DNA from: an uncultured Fidelibacterota bacterium
GTDB lineage: Bacteria > Fidelibacterota > Marinisomatia > Marinisomatales > TCS55
Direction: 5' to 3'
DNA: 64,000 bases
NCBI GenBank assembly: GCA_902615915.1
Contig: CACMQQ010000003.1
Span: 160,441-224,440, forward strand
Below the pieces are notes generated by a model. That model was given only the letters and a program-made list of their open reading frames with translations, made no database searches and was not told where the DNA came from. This document shows, in pieces, positions 27,208 through 36,292 of this stretch. Position numbers and translations under genes: made by a program. Positions within the stretch are counted from its first letter, which is position 1; each line of letters opens with the position of its first letter.

Positions 27208-27411
27208 TTAGCCTGGCCGCACATTGACCGCCTTGTCCCCCTTCATATTGTCAAATTCAACATCAAAGAGAACTTTTTGACCTGAACGCAAGCCAAAGTT
27301 CTTTAATTTTGGCCCTAATCCATACACATGAACAAAATAATCTTCTCCATTCTCTCCAGCTATAAAACCATATCCTTTTGAATTATCGTATTCCTTCACT
27401 ATTCCTTTCAT
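27208..27411 (-). CDS. Cold-shock domain protein
   Basis: The product has 67 residues, one OB-fold cold-shock domain with RNP1-like KGYGFI and RNP2-like DYFVHV, binding single-stranded RNA/DNA. It carries a Tyr-Gly insertion after the RNP2 motif (VYGLGPKLKNFGLRSGQ). It is the last gene of the eight-gene operon and its ATG overlaps the stop of the EamA transporter gene. Confidence 0.92.
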   Translation of the reverse strand: MKGIVKEYDNSKGYGFIAGENGEDYFVHVYGLGPKLKNFGLRSGQKVLFDVEFDNMKGDKAVNVRPG

Positions 27412-28211
27412 TGATTTCTCCTTTGACTTAAAAAAGCCTTACAAAAAGTTCCAAAAAGAACCAGTAATCCTCCAATTATAGACCATCTACCAACTGGTTC
27501 ATTTAAAAATATATACACCCAAAATGGGTTTAAAATAGGTTCTATCATGCATAATAAAATAGCATCCAAAGCAACAACTGACCTCAATGCTCTAGTATAA
27601 AGAACATAGGGAATACCTAACTGAAAAAGGCCCACAAAAATCATTAATGATGATTCAAATTTGCTATCAATAGCAATGCTATTCAAAATAGAAATAGAAC
27701 AAATTAATGCAGTAAAGAAATTTCCAAAAAAAACTAGGTCTACAGCATGTTTCTTTTCCTTGCGAAATAATACCGTTATAATGGCGAGAGCTACACCAGC
27801 ACCTAGAGCTAATATATTTCCCCAAAAACCGCCCAATGTCAACTCATCAATGAAAAATAGAATCATACCACTAAAAATGATACACATGACAAGAACATCT
27901 AGTTTATTTATTTTTTCATTTAGCAGAAAATATCCTAAGATAATTACATAAATTGGAGCCGTAAACTGCAGAAAAATAGCGTTGGCAGCTGATGTCATTC
28001 GGATGGATATCACATACATGATCATCATGCCCACATAAGAGATTACACCAATAATAAAATAAGGTTTCCACTGCCACCTTGGAGTTTTAAGATATATCCA
28101 CAAAACAAGAGCTGCACCTAAACTCCTCAGTCCAGTGATCGCAAGTGGGCTTAGATCAACGAATTTTATAAATAGACCACCAAAACTCCACATCAAAGCT
28201 GCCACCAGCAA
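27408..28211 (-). CDS. EamA/DMT family transporter
   Basis: The product has 267 residues and ten helices in two EamA repeats. LVAALMWSFGGLFIKFVD starts the first repeat, FLQFTAPIYVIILGYFLLNEKI ends it, and MIEPILNPFWVYIFLNEPV ends the second. Amino-acid or metabolite export is typical. The start is uncertain: there is no ATG. TTG at 28211 cuts close to the first helix; in-frame CTG at 28238, just after the upstream stop, would give a fuller N-terminus (LNLSKAHLIL). Confidence 0.85.
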   Translation of the reverse strand: MLVAALMWSFGGLFIKFVDLSPLAITGLRSLGAALVLWIYLKTPRWQWKPYFIIGVISYVGMMIMYVISIRMTSAANAIFLQFTAPIYVIILGYFLLNEKINKLDVLVMCIIFSGMILFFIDELTLGGFWGNILALGAGVALAIITVLFRKEKKHAVDLVFFGNFFTALICSISILNSIAIDSKFESSLMIFVGLFQLGIPYVLYTRALRSVVALDAILLCMIEPILNPFWVYIFLNEPVGRWSIIGGLLVLFGTFCKAFLSQRRNQ

Positions 28212-28241
28212 AATAAGATGTGCTTTTGATAAATTCAGGAT

Positions 28242-28724
28242 CTATTTCTCTTTTACAGATAGTGTTATGACAAATTCTGCTACGGGTTCATCACCAAATA
28301 CACTGGGTACAGTTGCAGTAACAGGGACGGGTAAATTGACGCGCTCACCTGTGTCAATTGCTTTGCTTATCGCATCATTGATCTGTTTTAAACTATTACA
28401 AGAAAAAAGGGTGTCACCTTCCGCTCTTTTAATAAAGTCAGCTTTGAGATCTTTAAAGATTACAACGATTTTTCGATTCTTTTTTTTCGTTTGTAAATAC
28501 GCTGAAAATCCGACGACCAAATCAACTCCAACCACCATGGACCCTATATACATAGACTTTACATGATTTCGCGTTTTAATATTTAATGGCACATTAATAA
28601 CAGCTTTAGTATCATCAATATCTACAATTCGTGGACTAACAAAGTTGATCATCCTTACCTTGGTTAATCCAAATAACCAAAGGTAAAAATTATAATTAAA
28701 TCTTTCTTTTAACGATAAGGACAT
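28242..28724 (-). CDS. DUF4442 family hotdog-fold protein
   Basis: The product has 160 residues. The blocks FVSPRIVDID, TRNHVKSMYIGSM, VFKDLKADFIKRAEGDT and DEPVAEFVITLSVK match DUF4442, a thioesterase-like hotdog family. Asn-His and Gly in NHVKSMYIGSM line the presumed active site. It follows the alpha/beta hydrolase lipoprotein gene with no spacer (stop at 28725, start at 28724). The substrate is unknown; an acyl-thioester is likely from the fold. Confidence 0.82.
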   Translation of the reverse strand: MSLSLKERFNYNFYLWLFGLTKVRMINFVSPRIVDIDDTKAVINVPLNIKTRNHVKSMYIGSMVVGVDLVVGFSAYLQTKKKNRKIVVIFKDLKADFIKRAEGDTLFSCNSLKQINDAISKAIDTGERVNLPVPVTATVPSVFGDEPVAEFVITLSVKEK

Positions 28725-29456
28725 TTACTTCTCAAAAATATTATCTATTACCCATGATATAGACCAATTGTGTCCAAGTCTCCTGCCATCTTGAAACTGT
28801 GGTGGTAACTCAATGACCGTGCTATTTGGAATGTTCACGATCTGGGGATCTACAGCCATGTTTTTAAAAGCGCCATCCTCTTCTTTAACTGTTCTCCACT
28901 GAAAAAGGTTGTTTGCTATAGTCATATTTTCATAGCCATTAAAGTTTGCACATCTATTTATCAATCTCTCATACGGGATCATGGGCGCTGCGACAGTATG
29001 GATACTCATAGTGACAGCGGTAGTTTCATCAGCTAATCCTGCAACTAAAGTTCCTCCATAACTATGGCCAACAATATTTAGGTGATCTATTCGTGATTTA
29101 TCAACAATTAGATCTTCTAAAATTGCTAAAAGTTTTCTTTCAGCATAATCAGGACACGTGTTCCAATCCCACCTGTAGTAATAAAGTTGAAATCCTTTTT
29201 GCATAATTTTTCGGAGCGGTTTAATCCATTCATATCCCTCTGAGGCATATCCATGTACCGCAACAAATACAGTGTCAGCTTGATTGTTTGTCGCATTTAA
29301 TAGGGTCAATCCCATGGGAAGGCTTTGTAGAAGTTTTCCTGCCTTTCTAACATCATCCTCTTTAAATATTTTACTGATTATTTTTTGTTCAGTTTGTGAG
29401 CTACATGAGCACAAAAACAAAGAGAACGTAAAAACTAAAAAAAAGAATTTTGTCAT
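28725..29456 (-). CDS. Alpha/beta hydrolase lipoprotein
   Basis: The product has 243 residues. The signal peptide ends in LFLCSC with a lipobox, so it is lipid-anchored. The catalytic serine is in GHSYGG, with VAVHGYASEGYEW as oxyanion loop and a probable histidine in GHNWSISWV near the end. It resembles small esterases and lipases, but no specific substrate can be read. It starts 1 nt after the class V aminotransferase gene ends. Confidence 0.8.
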   Translation of the reverse strand: MTKFFFLVFTFSLFLCSCSSQTEQKIISKIFKEDDVRKAGKLLQSLPMGLTLLNATNNQADTVFVAVHGYASEGYEWIKPLRKIMQKGFQLYYYRWDWNTCPDYAERKLLAILEDLIVDKSRIDHLNIVGHSYGGTLVAGLADETTAVTMSIHTVAAPMIPYERLINRCANFNGYENMTIANNLFQWRTVKEEDGAFKNMAVDPQIVNIPNSTVIELPPQFQDGRRLGHNWSISWVIDNIFEK

Positions 29457-29457
29457 G

Positions 29458-30723
29458 TTATATCATTTCAAGAGCATTTAAAAGTTTATCGATCTCTCTT
29501 TTGGTATTGTACACATGCGTAGAGATTCTGATAGCATTATGCCCGTCTCTTTGATGTTCGTCAATATGCGTTCTTATTTTCTTGTAGACTATATCAACAG
29601 CTTCAACCGCGTCTAACCCTTCTTTTTCAAATATCGTTGAGCCAGGTGCAGATATTTCGCCATCCGCGCCGCTTAGGATCTTAACATCATTAAAATTAGC
29701 TAATCCCTGCTTAAGATAATTAGATAGATATCTGCACCTTTTATTGACTTTTTCTAATCCTATGGTTTGGAGAAAGTTTACAGCCTCATAAATAGCTGCA
29801 CGCAATGGAAAATCCTTTGTTCCGGGTGGTTCATAAGAGGGGTTCTCAGCTAAAAAATCGGGATCGAATAAAGTTCTTATTCTTTTTCGAGATTCTTTCT
29901 GAATATAAAGAAATCCCGTTCCAGAAGGCGCTAAGATCCATTTATGTAGACTTGAAGCATAAGCATCGCACCCCAAATCTGTAATATTAATTGGAAATTG
30001 ACCTACTGCTTGAGCACCATCAACTAATGAGAGAACATTTCTTTTGCGGGCCTCATTGCATATTTCTTTTACTGGATATAAGTGACCTCCCCTAGTTATA
30101 TGGCAAAAACTTAGAGCTTTAGTTTTAGGTGTGATCTCTTTAGTAATCCTATTAACCGTATCCTTCTTGCTTATTAGTGGGCTTGGTATAAAAACATTCT
30201 TGATAATAATATTATCATGATTCTTGCGATACATCCAGGGCCTTGATCCTGCTGGATGCTCTTGAGATGTTACTAAGACCTCATCACCTGTCTTAAGTTC
30301 AACTCCCATTGCCTGTAGAAACAGAGCTTCAGAAGCATTTCTTGTCAATACAATATCATCTTTATAAACATCAAACATCCTTGCAAGCGCTGGAAGGGTT
30401 TTCGATCTTATTTTTTTTTGTAGTTCGCGTTTTCCAATCAATGGTTCTACAGATATAGATTTGTAACCATTGGTTACAGCATTAACAACTAACTTAGGTG
30501 GCATTCCTAAGCTTGCATTGTTCATATAAGTAACATTTGATTTTAAAATAAATTTTGAACGGACCTTGCGCCATTCGCGATCGCTATTACCCTTTGGAAT
30601 ATCGTTTGTTGTAAATCCTGCATTTGTAAATGATAATGCTTTTGTTGGTAGAATCATACCTGTTGAACCAAGCAAGCTTTTTAGTAAAAATGAACGCCTA
30701 GTTTTATCAAAGAGATCGCTCAT
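29458..30723 (-). CDS. Tat-signal class V aminotransferase (isopenicillin-N-epimerase-like)
   Basis: The product has 421 residues. The N-terminal TRRSFLLKSLLGSTGMILPTKA is a Tat signal. The PLP fold follows: TYMNNASLG, RNASEALFLQAM, SFCHITRGGHLYP, DGAQAVGQ and the Schiff-base lysine in SSLHKWILAPSGTGF. This is the CefD/NifS-like class V group, typically epimerases, desulfurases or lyases. Export through Tat would carry the folded PLP holoenzyme to the periplasm. It lies between a class I/II aminotransferase and a lipoprotein hydrolase in one operon. Confidence 0.88.
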   Translation of the reverse strand: MSDLFDKTRRSFLLKSLLGSTGMILPTKALSFTNAGFTTNDIPKGNSDREWRKVRSKFILKSNVTYMNNASLGMPPKLVVNAVTNGYKSISVEPLIGKRELQKKIRSKTLPALARMFDVYKDDIVLTRNASEALFLQAMGVELKTGDEVLVTSQEHPAGSRPWMYRKNHDNIIIKNVFIPSPLISKKDTVNRITKEITPKTKALSFCHITRGGHLYPVKEICNEARKRNVLSLVDGAQAVGQFPINITDLGCDAYASSLHKWILAPSGTGFLYIQKESRKRIRTLFDPDFLAENPSYEPPGTKDFPLRAAIYEAVNFLQTIGLEKVNKRCRYLSNYLKQGLANFNDVKILSGADGEISAPGSTIFEKEGLDAVEAVDIVYKKIRTHIDEHQRDGHNAIRISTHVYNTKREIDKLLNALEMI

Positions 30724-30768
30724 TTTAGTCCATCATTTTCCTACAACTGAATTGAAAGATTTTATATG

Positions 30769-31884
30769 TTAACCAAGCTCTTTGTTAAAGCCTTTGTTAA
30801 AGCTTTCCATTTCCTCGGGTTTTGCTATACTTAATCTGCACCAATCAGTGTAAGGTGGAAATGGTCGTCCAACAAGCACCTTATGTTTCTCCATTGCTGG
30901 CTGGAACTTTTTTATGTCGATTCCTGTTTTGATAAAAATAAAGTTGGTTTGAGAGTCAAGATACTCTATACCCTTCTTATCCAAGTAATCGGTAACAATG
31001 GTTCTTCCTTCGTTGTTTTTCTCGATACTGAATTTTTGAAATCTTTTATCTTTATATGAAGCTATAGCCCCTCTTAAACCAACAACATTCAAAGATCCAT
31101 TCATGTACGAATTAAGACGTTTGATAATTTTAGGTGTTGAAATAGCATATCCGACTCTTAAGCCAGCTAAACCATGAACTTTGGATGCTGTCCTTGAAAT
31201 TAAAACATCACAACCTTCGTTAACCAGACTTACCATAGACCGGTATTGTTTGTCCATAACGTATTCGTGGTAGGCCTCATCTACAAAAACAATAGATTTT
31301 TTAGAAGTTTCTTTACAGAAAACTTCTAGCTCCTTAGGCTTCATAATCACCCCTGTTGGATTGTTTGGGTTACATAAATAGACCATATTTGTTTTCGAAT
31401 TGACCATTTGACCAGTAGTTTTAAGATCAATCCCTATTTCTTTGGTCATTGGCACCCGAACTACATTAGTCTTCATAGTTTTAGAGGCGAATTGATTAAT
31501 GGCCTCAAATGTTAAGGTAGGGGAAATAAGTTCTCCACCCTCTATTCCATTCATAATAGCTGCTTTATTCAGAATCTCTCTTGATCCAAATCCAATGGCT
31601 ACATTTTCAGGCTTTACATTGTTCAATTCAGCGATAAGATTTTTAAATTCTGATAAAGCTGCTCGCATGGTATAAAGATTTGATTCAGAGAATGCTCTTC
31701 GCATTGCTCTTTTTGCGATATCAGAAGGTCCATACGGATTTTCGTTGTACATCATTCGTACAGGCTCTTTTAACAAAGAGGCGCCCTTTAATGGGGAAAA
31801 ACCGATCATGGAACCAAGGAATGAGCCCCCAATAACAGTTGCGCTTTTATTGATCCATTCTCTTCTTGAGATATTTTTTTTCAT
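30769..31884 (-). CDS. Tat-signal class I/II aminotransferase (HisC-like)
   Basis: The product has 371 residues. The signal SRREWINKSATVIGGSFLGS has twin arginines and a hydrophobic core. MYNENPYGPS, YLCNPNNPTGV, FVDEAYHEYV, the Schiff-base lysine in SRTASKVHGLAGLRVGY and CRLSIAKPEEM are the histidinol-phosphate-aminotransferase-like PLP motifs. Biosynthetic HisC is cytoplasmic, so this is a paralogue with another, probably catabolic, role outside the cytoplasm. A RidA-type lipoprotein gene lies immediately upstream. Confidence 0.88.
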   Translation of the reverse strand: MKKNISRREWINKSATVIGGSFLGSMIGFSPLKGASLLKEPVRMMYNENPYGPSDIAKRAMRRAFSESNLYTMRAALSEFKNLIAELNNVKPENVAIGFGSREILNKAAIMNGIEGGELISPTLTFEAINQFASKTMKTNVVRVPMTKEIGIDLKTTGQMVNSKTNMVYLCNPNNPTGVIMKPKELEVFCKETSKKSIVFVDEAYHEYVMDKQYRSMVSLVNEGCDVLISRTASKVHGLAGLRVGYAISTPKIIKRLNSYMNGSLNVVGLRGAIASYKDKRFQKFSIEKNNEGRTIVTDYLDKKGIEYLDSQTNFIFIKTGIDIKKFQPAMEKHKVLVGRPFPPYTDWCRLSIAKPEEMESFNKGFNKELG

Positions 31885-31894
31885 AATTTTATCC

Positions 31895-32368
31895 TTATTT
31901 TAAAGTGGCAAAACACTCGATCTCGATTTTTGCTCCAACTGGTAATGAAACAGCAAATGTTGAACGGGCAGGCCTTCTATCTTTTGGAAAGAACTTTTTA
32001 TATTCCGCATTCATTGCATCATAATCACCTATATCGCTTAGCATGCACAAACATTTAACTACATTTTCCATGGATGATCCATTCATTTCCAAAGTATTTT
32101 TAACATTTTCTAAAGCTTGGCGTGTTTCAGGAACAATTCCTCCTGCAGCTAATTGTGTCTCTCCAGACTTTCTACCAATAACGCCTGATAAGTATAACAT
32201 ATTACCTACTTTGACTGCTTGTGAATAAGGCCTATCTAAAGCAGCATGAGCATCTGTCTGCAAATATTCGGGTTTTTCTTTTGATGTGCTTTTATTGCTT
32301 AGATTCGAATTGGCTTCACAGCCAAACAGAAAAATAAATAATAAAAATAGAGTAGATTTTTTTTTCAT
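31895..32368 (-). CDS. RidA-family lipoprotein
   Basis: The product has 157 residues. The signal peptide ends in FLFGC (C17), so it is a predicted lipoprotein. The Rid domain is intact: ALDRPYSQAVKVGNMLYLSG, GIVPETRQALENVKNTLE and RPARSTFAVSLPVGAKIEIE with the catalytic arginine and the family glutamate. RidA hydrolyses reactive enamine/imine intermediates made by PLP enzymes, and two PLP enzymes follow in the same operon. An exported Rid protein is uncommon. Confidence 0.9.
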   Translation of the reverse strand: MKKKSTLFLLFIFLFGCEANSNLSNKSTSKEKPEYLQTDAHAALDRPYSQAVKVGNMLYLSGVIGRKSGETQLAAGGIVPETRQALENVKNTLEMNGSSMENVVKCLCMLSDIGDYDAMNAEYKKFFPKDRRPARSTFAVSLPVGAKIEIECFATLK

Positions 32369-32370
32369 AA

Positions 32371-34347
32371 TTAATTCCTATATTTATCAAACCATTCCAT
32401 TATTGACTCTCCACAATGCTGAATGAATTTGGGTTCTCGAATTCCATGTGGCATACGAGGATAAATAATCATCTCTGTATCTACCCCTTTTCGCTTTATA
32501 GCTCTATAAAACTCATATCCTTGTGAAACAGGTACTCTTACATCTTTTTCTCCGTGAATAACCTGTGATGGTGTCACGACGTTGGCAATATTAAAAAGAG
32601 GTGAATGTCTAATATATTTTTCCACATTATCAAAAAATTCTCCCTCAAAATGCCAAGGGATAAAATCATGGATATCCGTTGTTAACATCCCAACTAGGTT
32701 AGGTACTCCAGCTCCAACGCTTGCCGCATTAAAGCGTTTAGTCTTAGTAACAATTGCGGATGTCATATATCCACCGTAACTCCATCCCATTACAAACAAA
32801 CTTTTTGGATCAGCTACTCCCATCTTGATGACATAATCAACGCCAGACATCAGATCATCATAATCTTTTCCGCCCCAATCCGATCGATTTGCAAATCTGA
32901 ATTCCTTTGAATACCCACTTGATCCCCTAGGGTTAGGACGTAGGATTGCATAACCCTCTTGAGCAAATGCCTGTATTGGATATACTGAACTTCTTCCTGT
33001 ATAGCTTTCAGTGAAAACACCCGCAGGACCACCATGAATGTTCAATACTAGAGGCACCTTTTTGCCTTTTCTATAATTAATTGGATAGGTTAATAGCCCC
33101 TCTATGATCAAACCATCGGTAGAGCGCCAGCGAATGATATCAGTCTTACCGTGGGCCATATTCTCAAACGAAGGATTCATATTGGTTAACCTTTGCGGTT
33201 TAAATTCACCCATATTTGTTGTAAAAACATTTCCTGGTATATTCAATTGCTCATGAACAAAAACCATTTGCCCGAACTGATTGTAGGATAAGTTGGAAAA
33301 GTTTCCTGGTCCAATGGTGATTGCGCTTACTGAACCGCCAACACTTGAAGGAACATAAAAATATCTACGTGATGTTTTATTTGCCTCTTGAACTATAATA
33401 TAGCTATCATCTGGAGACCATCCTTCAATTGCATTAACATATTTACTTGGGGTAGGCTGCAATTTCTTCTTTCTAACCCCACTAGATGACGCGGTATATA
33501 CATAGTGCTCTCTTCCCCAGCTTGGATTATCTCCATCAGAAACAAAAGCTAGCCTTTTTCCGTCATTGGAAAACTTTGGGGATGCATCAAAACCTCCCCA
33601 ATCTACAATGACTCTGGAAGATCCACTTGCCAGACCAACAATAGAAATATTGCTTGTTGAAGAAGAGTTTGCCGTAGGTATTTCAGTGTGATCATAAACT
33701 ATTTTAGCACCATCAGGTGACCAATCAAAACTTCCAACGTTCATTTCTCCTTTGGTTAGTTGTCTTGGCTTCTCAATATCTTTAATATTAACAACATATA
33801 AGTGATTGTATTTGTAATCCTCATCAACAATCTTCCAATCGCGTTTTTCTTTTTTTCTTTTTTTGTCATCATCCGTTTCTGGGTCAGCCATAGTGAAAGC
33901 GATCTTCGTAGCATCAGGTGACCAATCAAATCGATTGACCGATGATGCAACATCGGTTATTTGAATCGATTCACCTCCAGAAACAGATATTATGAACAAT
34001 TGTCTCGTTTTTTTCTCTCCTCTAGCAGATAGAAATCCCAACCATTTATTATCAGGAGAAAATTTTGGTTGCGATGAAGAGGTCTTTCCTTGAGTCAATT
34101 GAAAACGGCTTTCATCATATGTTGATAAAAGCCAAATCTGTGAATGAAATTCAGATTTTTCTGATTCAAGGATTGGTGTTGATATTTCATAGGCAATGAA
34201 TTTTCCATCCTCAGATATAGCTGTTGATGATAGTCTCTGATACTGTATCATCATCTCTGGTGTCCATCGGTTGGCAAAAATAGAACTATTCAAAACAAAA
34301 TAGAATGACAATGCTATCAAACATCTTGAAAATTTTTTCATGGACAT
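32371..34347 (-). CDS. S9 family peptidase (acylaminoacyl-peptidase/DPP-like)
   Basis: The product has 658 residues with a signal peptide (about 1-25). A WD40-like PD40 beta-propeller spans about 30-390 (LTQGKTSSSQPKFSPDNKWLGF, FDWSPDATKIAF). The C-terminal prolyl-oligopeptidase domain has nucleophile GWSYGGYM, acid in GEKDVRVPVSQ and histidine in PRMPHGI. It releases amino acids or dipeptides from peptides in the periplasm. It is the first gene of the eight-gene operon, so it could feed substrates to the exported PLP enzymes downstream. Confidence 0.92.
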   Translation of the reverse strand: MSMKKFSRCLIALSFYFVLNSSIFANRWTPEMMIQYQRLSSTAISEDGKFIAYEISTPILESEKSEFHSQIWLLSTYDESRFQLTQGKTSSSQPKFSPDNKWLGFLSARGEKKTRQLFIISVSGGESIQITDVASSVNRFDWSPDATKIAFTMADPETDDDKKRKKEKRDWKIVDEDYKYNHLYVVNIKDIEKPRQLTKGEMNVGSFDWSPDGAKIVYDHTEIPTANSSSTSNISIVGLASGSSRVIVDWGGFDASPKFSNDGKRLAFVSDGDNPSWGREHYVYTASSSGVRKKKLQPTPSKYVNAIEGWSPDDSYIIVQEANKTSRRYFYVPSSVGGSVSAITIGPGNFSNLSYNQFGQMVFVHEQLNIPGNVFTTNMGEFKPQRLTNMNPSFENMAHGKTDIIRWRSTDGLIIEGLLTYPINYRKGKKVPLVLNIHGGPAGVFTESYTGRSSVYPIQAFAQEGYAILRPNPRGSSGYSKEFRFANRSDWGGKDYDDLMSGVDYVIKMGVADPKSLFVMGWSYGGYMTSAIVTKTKRFNAASVGAGVPNLVGMLTTDIHDFIPWHFEGEFFDNVEKYIRHSPLFNIANVVTPSQVIHGEKDVRVPVSQGYEFYRAIKRKGVDTEMIIYPRMPHGIREPKFIQHCGESIMEWFDKYRN

Positions 34348-34418
34348 CTCTCTTTATATAGTAGTATGACTCAAATTAATAATACTATGACAAAAAGAAA
34401 TTAAAAAAATTCAAATAT

Positions 34419-35240
34419 TTATTTTTTTTGACAACGAGAACAAAAATGCGTTCCTCTTTGAGAAACAAAGATTTTAACTATTTTACTTTTCTTACATCGA
34501 ATACACACTTCACCGGTTTTGCCAAAAACATTTAATTTTTCTTTGTAACTCCCGATCGAATCATTTCCGAAAGAAAAGTTAATTATGGTTGTGCCATTAT
34601 GCTCAATTGCTTTTTTTAAAATCATCGGTATTGCATCAGAGAGTCTTCTAATTTTTATACCACTAATGGTGTCTGATTTTTTTTCTGGATGAATTTTTGC
34701 AAGCCATAAGGATTCATCAACGTATATATTACCAAGGCCAGCGATAAATGATTGGTCAAGTAATTTTGACTTAATCATACTCTTTGATTTTGATAGACCA
34801 TGTTTTAAAAATTGATAATCAAAATCTTTAGAAAGCGGCTCACAGCCAAGCTTATTTTCTAAATAATTGAGATCATTAAAATAATAAATTCTCCCAAATT
34901 TTCTATAATCCTTGTAGTAAACAGACTTTTTATTGTCTAAAATAAATTCTACACTGATATGTTTCGCATCGCTCTCATTATCGGAGCTAGTTTTAAAATT
35001 TCCCGTCATTCGCAAATGAACAGCTAAATATCCACTTTCTAGTTCAATGAGAATATATTTTCCTTTTCTGAAAACATTTTTTATCCTCTTATTGAGAACT
35101 AGACCATTTAATTTTTCTAGTGAATGAGTTGCGAATACGCTCTTGTATGAATTTGGGTTTTTTATTTCTATTATTTTACGAGATAAAAATAATGGCTTAA
35201 TTGAGTCAACGACAGCTTGAACTTCAGGCAGCTCGGGCAT
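34419..35240 (-). CDS. mutM: Formamidopyrimidine-DNA glycosylase (Fpg/MutM)
   Basis: The product has 273 residues. It removes 8-oxoguanine and related lesions. The N-terminal MPELPEV provides the catalytic Pro2 and Glu3; FRKGKYILIEL holds the conserved lysine near 57. The helix-two-turn-helix IAGLGNIYVDESLW and the C-terminal zinc finger CIRCKKS...FCSRC are complete. A monocistronic gene or last of a pair with the SDR gene upstream (30-nt gap). Confidence 0.95.
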   Translation of the reverse strand: MPELPEVQAVVDSIKPLFLSRKIIEIKNPNSYKSVFATHSLEKLNGLVLNKRIKNVFRKGKYILIELESGYLAVHLRMTGNFKTSSDNESDAKHISVEFILDNKKSVYYKDYRKFGRIYYFNDLNYLENKLGCEPLSKDFDYQFLKHGLSKSKSMIKSKLLDQSFIAGLGNIYVDESLWLAKIHPEKKSDTISGIKIRRLSDAIPMILKKAIEHNGTTIINFSFGNDSIGSYKEKLNVFGKTGEVCIRCKKSKIVKIFVSQRGTHFCSRCQKK

Positions 35241-35269
35241 TTTACTCTTGAACTATTTTTGAGTTTGAA

Positions 35270-36280
35270 CTATTTGATCTTGCCAAGTTCTTGGTATTGC
35301 CTTGCAGTTTCAACAATAGCATTTTCAACGTTAGTAGGTTTCCACTTAAGAACTTCTTTAGATAATTTACAGTCAAATATTTTATCCTTGCCTAGAGATG
35401 CCACCACCATTCTAACTTGAGCATCTACTAAAGAAAATAATTTAACTAAAAAATTTGGTGCAACCCGAACTACTGCTTTTTTGAAACCATTCTTTAGTAA
35501 GATTTTTGCTATATCGTTTAACCATACTGACCTTTCTGATAACAAAAATCTTTTTCCATCTACTTTAGGATAAGTTGCCGCTCTCAAATGCATCTCAGAA
35601 ACGTCTTCAATATCGACAATACCAATATTGATTTGCGCATTAAAAGGCAATGACCCATCAACCATACGCTTTATGATATCATTTGATTTGCCCATGTCTT
35701 TGGTTAAGGATCTACCCACAACAACAGCAGGGTTAATGGTACATGCTTCAATTCTATCTTTAGGATCCAATGTGTCTAAGTATTCCCATAGAGCTTTCTC
35801 TGCCAAAGTTTTGCTCTTAGAGTAAGAACTAAGTGATGGGTCTGAAAGATCTACCCAATCATTATGATCGTAAACCTTTTTTTGATTTTTACTATCAGAA
35901 TAAACAGCTGCAACAGATGAGGTCATGACAAATCGTTTTACTTTGTATTTGACAGCAGGTTTTAATGCTCTTAAAAGGCCGTTTTTAGCTGGATCAATAA
36001 TCGAATTCTCATCGGGCAAATTTTTAAACACTACTGGAGATGCCATGTGAATTACGCGATCGCAGCCCTTGACAGCCTCTTCCCATCCTTTGTCATTATT
36101 AAGATCTAATTGACAGAACTCTAGATTCTTTTCCAGTTCGTTATCAACAGCATTTCTAATTTCAGCTTCTCTTGACGTTGACCTTATAGATGTTCGCACT
36201 GAAAATCCATTTTTTAAAAATTTAACTATACAATGTAGAGCTATATAGCCAGAGCCCCCCGTTATCAGTACTTTTTCCAT
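35270..36280 (-). CDS. NAD(P)-dependent SDR reductase (dihydroflavonol-reductase-like)
   Basis: The product has 336 residues. An extended SDR with TGGSGYIALHCIVKFLKNGF as nucleotide-binding loop (Ala replaces the last Gly of the usual GxxGxxG), VIHMASPV, a catalytic SSVAAVY and YSKSKTLAEK (Y-x-x-x-K), then NPAVVVGR. These match the DFR/cinnamoyl-CoA-reductase-like group (NAD-dependent aldehyde or ketone reductases). The substrate is not deducible. Confidence 0.88.
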   Translation of the reverse strand: MEKVLITGGSGYIALHCIVKFLKNGFSVRTSIRSTSREAEIRNAVDNELEKNLEFCQLDLNNDKGWEEAVKGCDRVIHMASPVVFKNLPDENSIIDPAKNGLLRALKPAVKYKVKRFVMTSSVAAVYSDSKNQKKVYDHNDWVDLSDPSLSSYSKSKTLAEKALWEYLDTLDPKDRIEACTINPAVVVGRSLTKDMGKSNDIIKRMVDGSLPFNAQINIGIVDIEDVSEMHLRAATYPKVDGKRFLLSERSVWLNDIAKILLKNGFKKAVVRVAPNFLVKLFSLVDAQVRMVVASLGKDKIFDCKLSKEVLKWKPTNVENAIVETARQYQELGKIK

Positions 36281-36292
36281 ATTTGATCCTAT

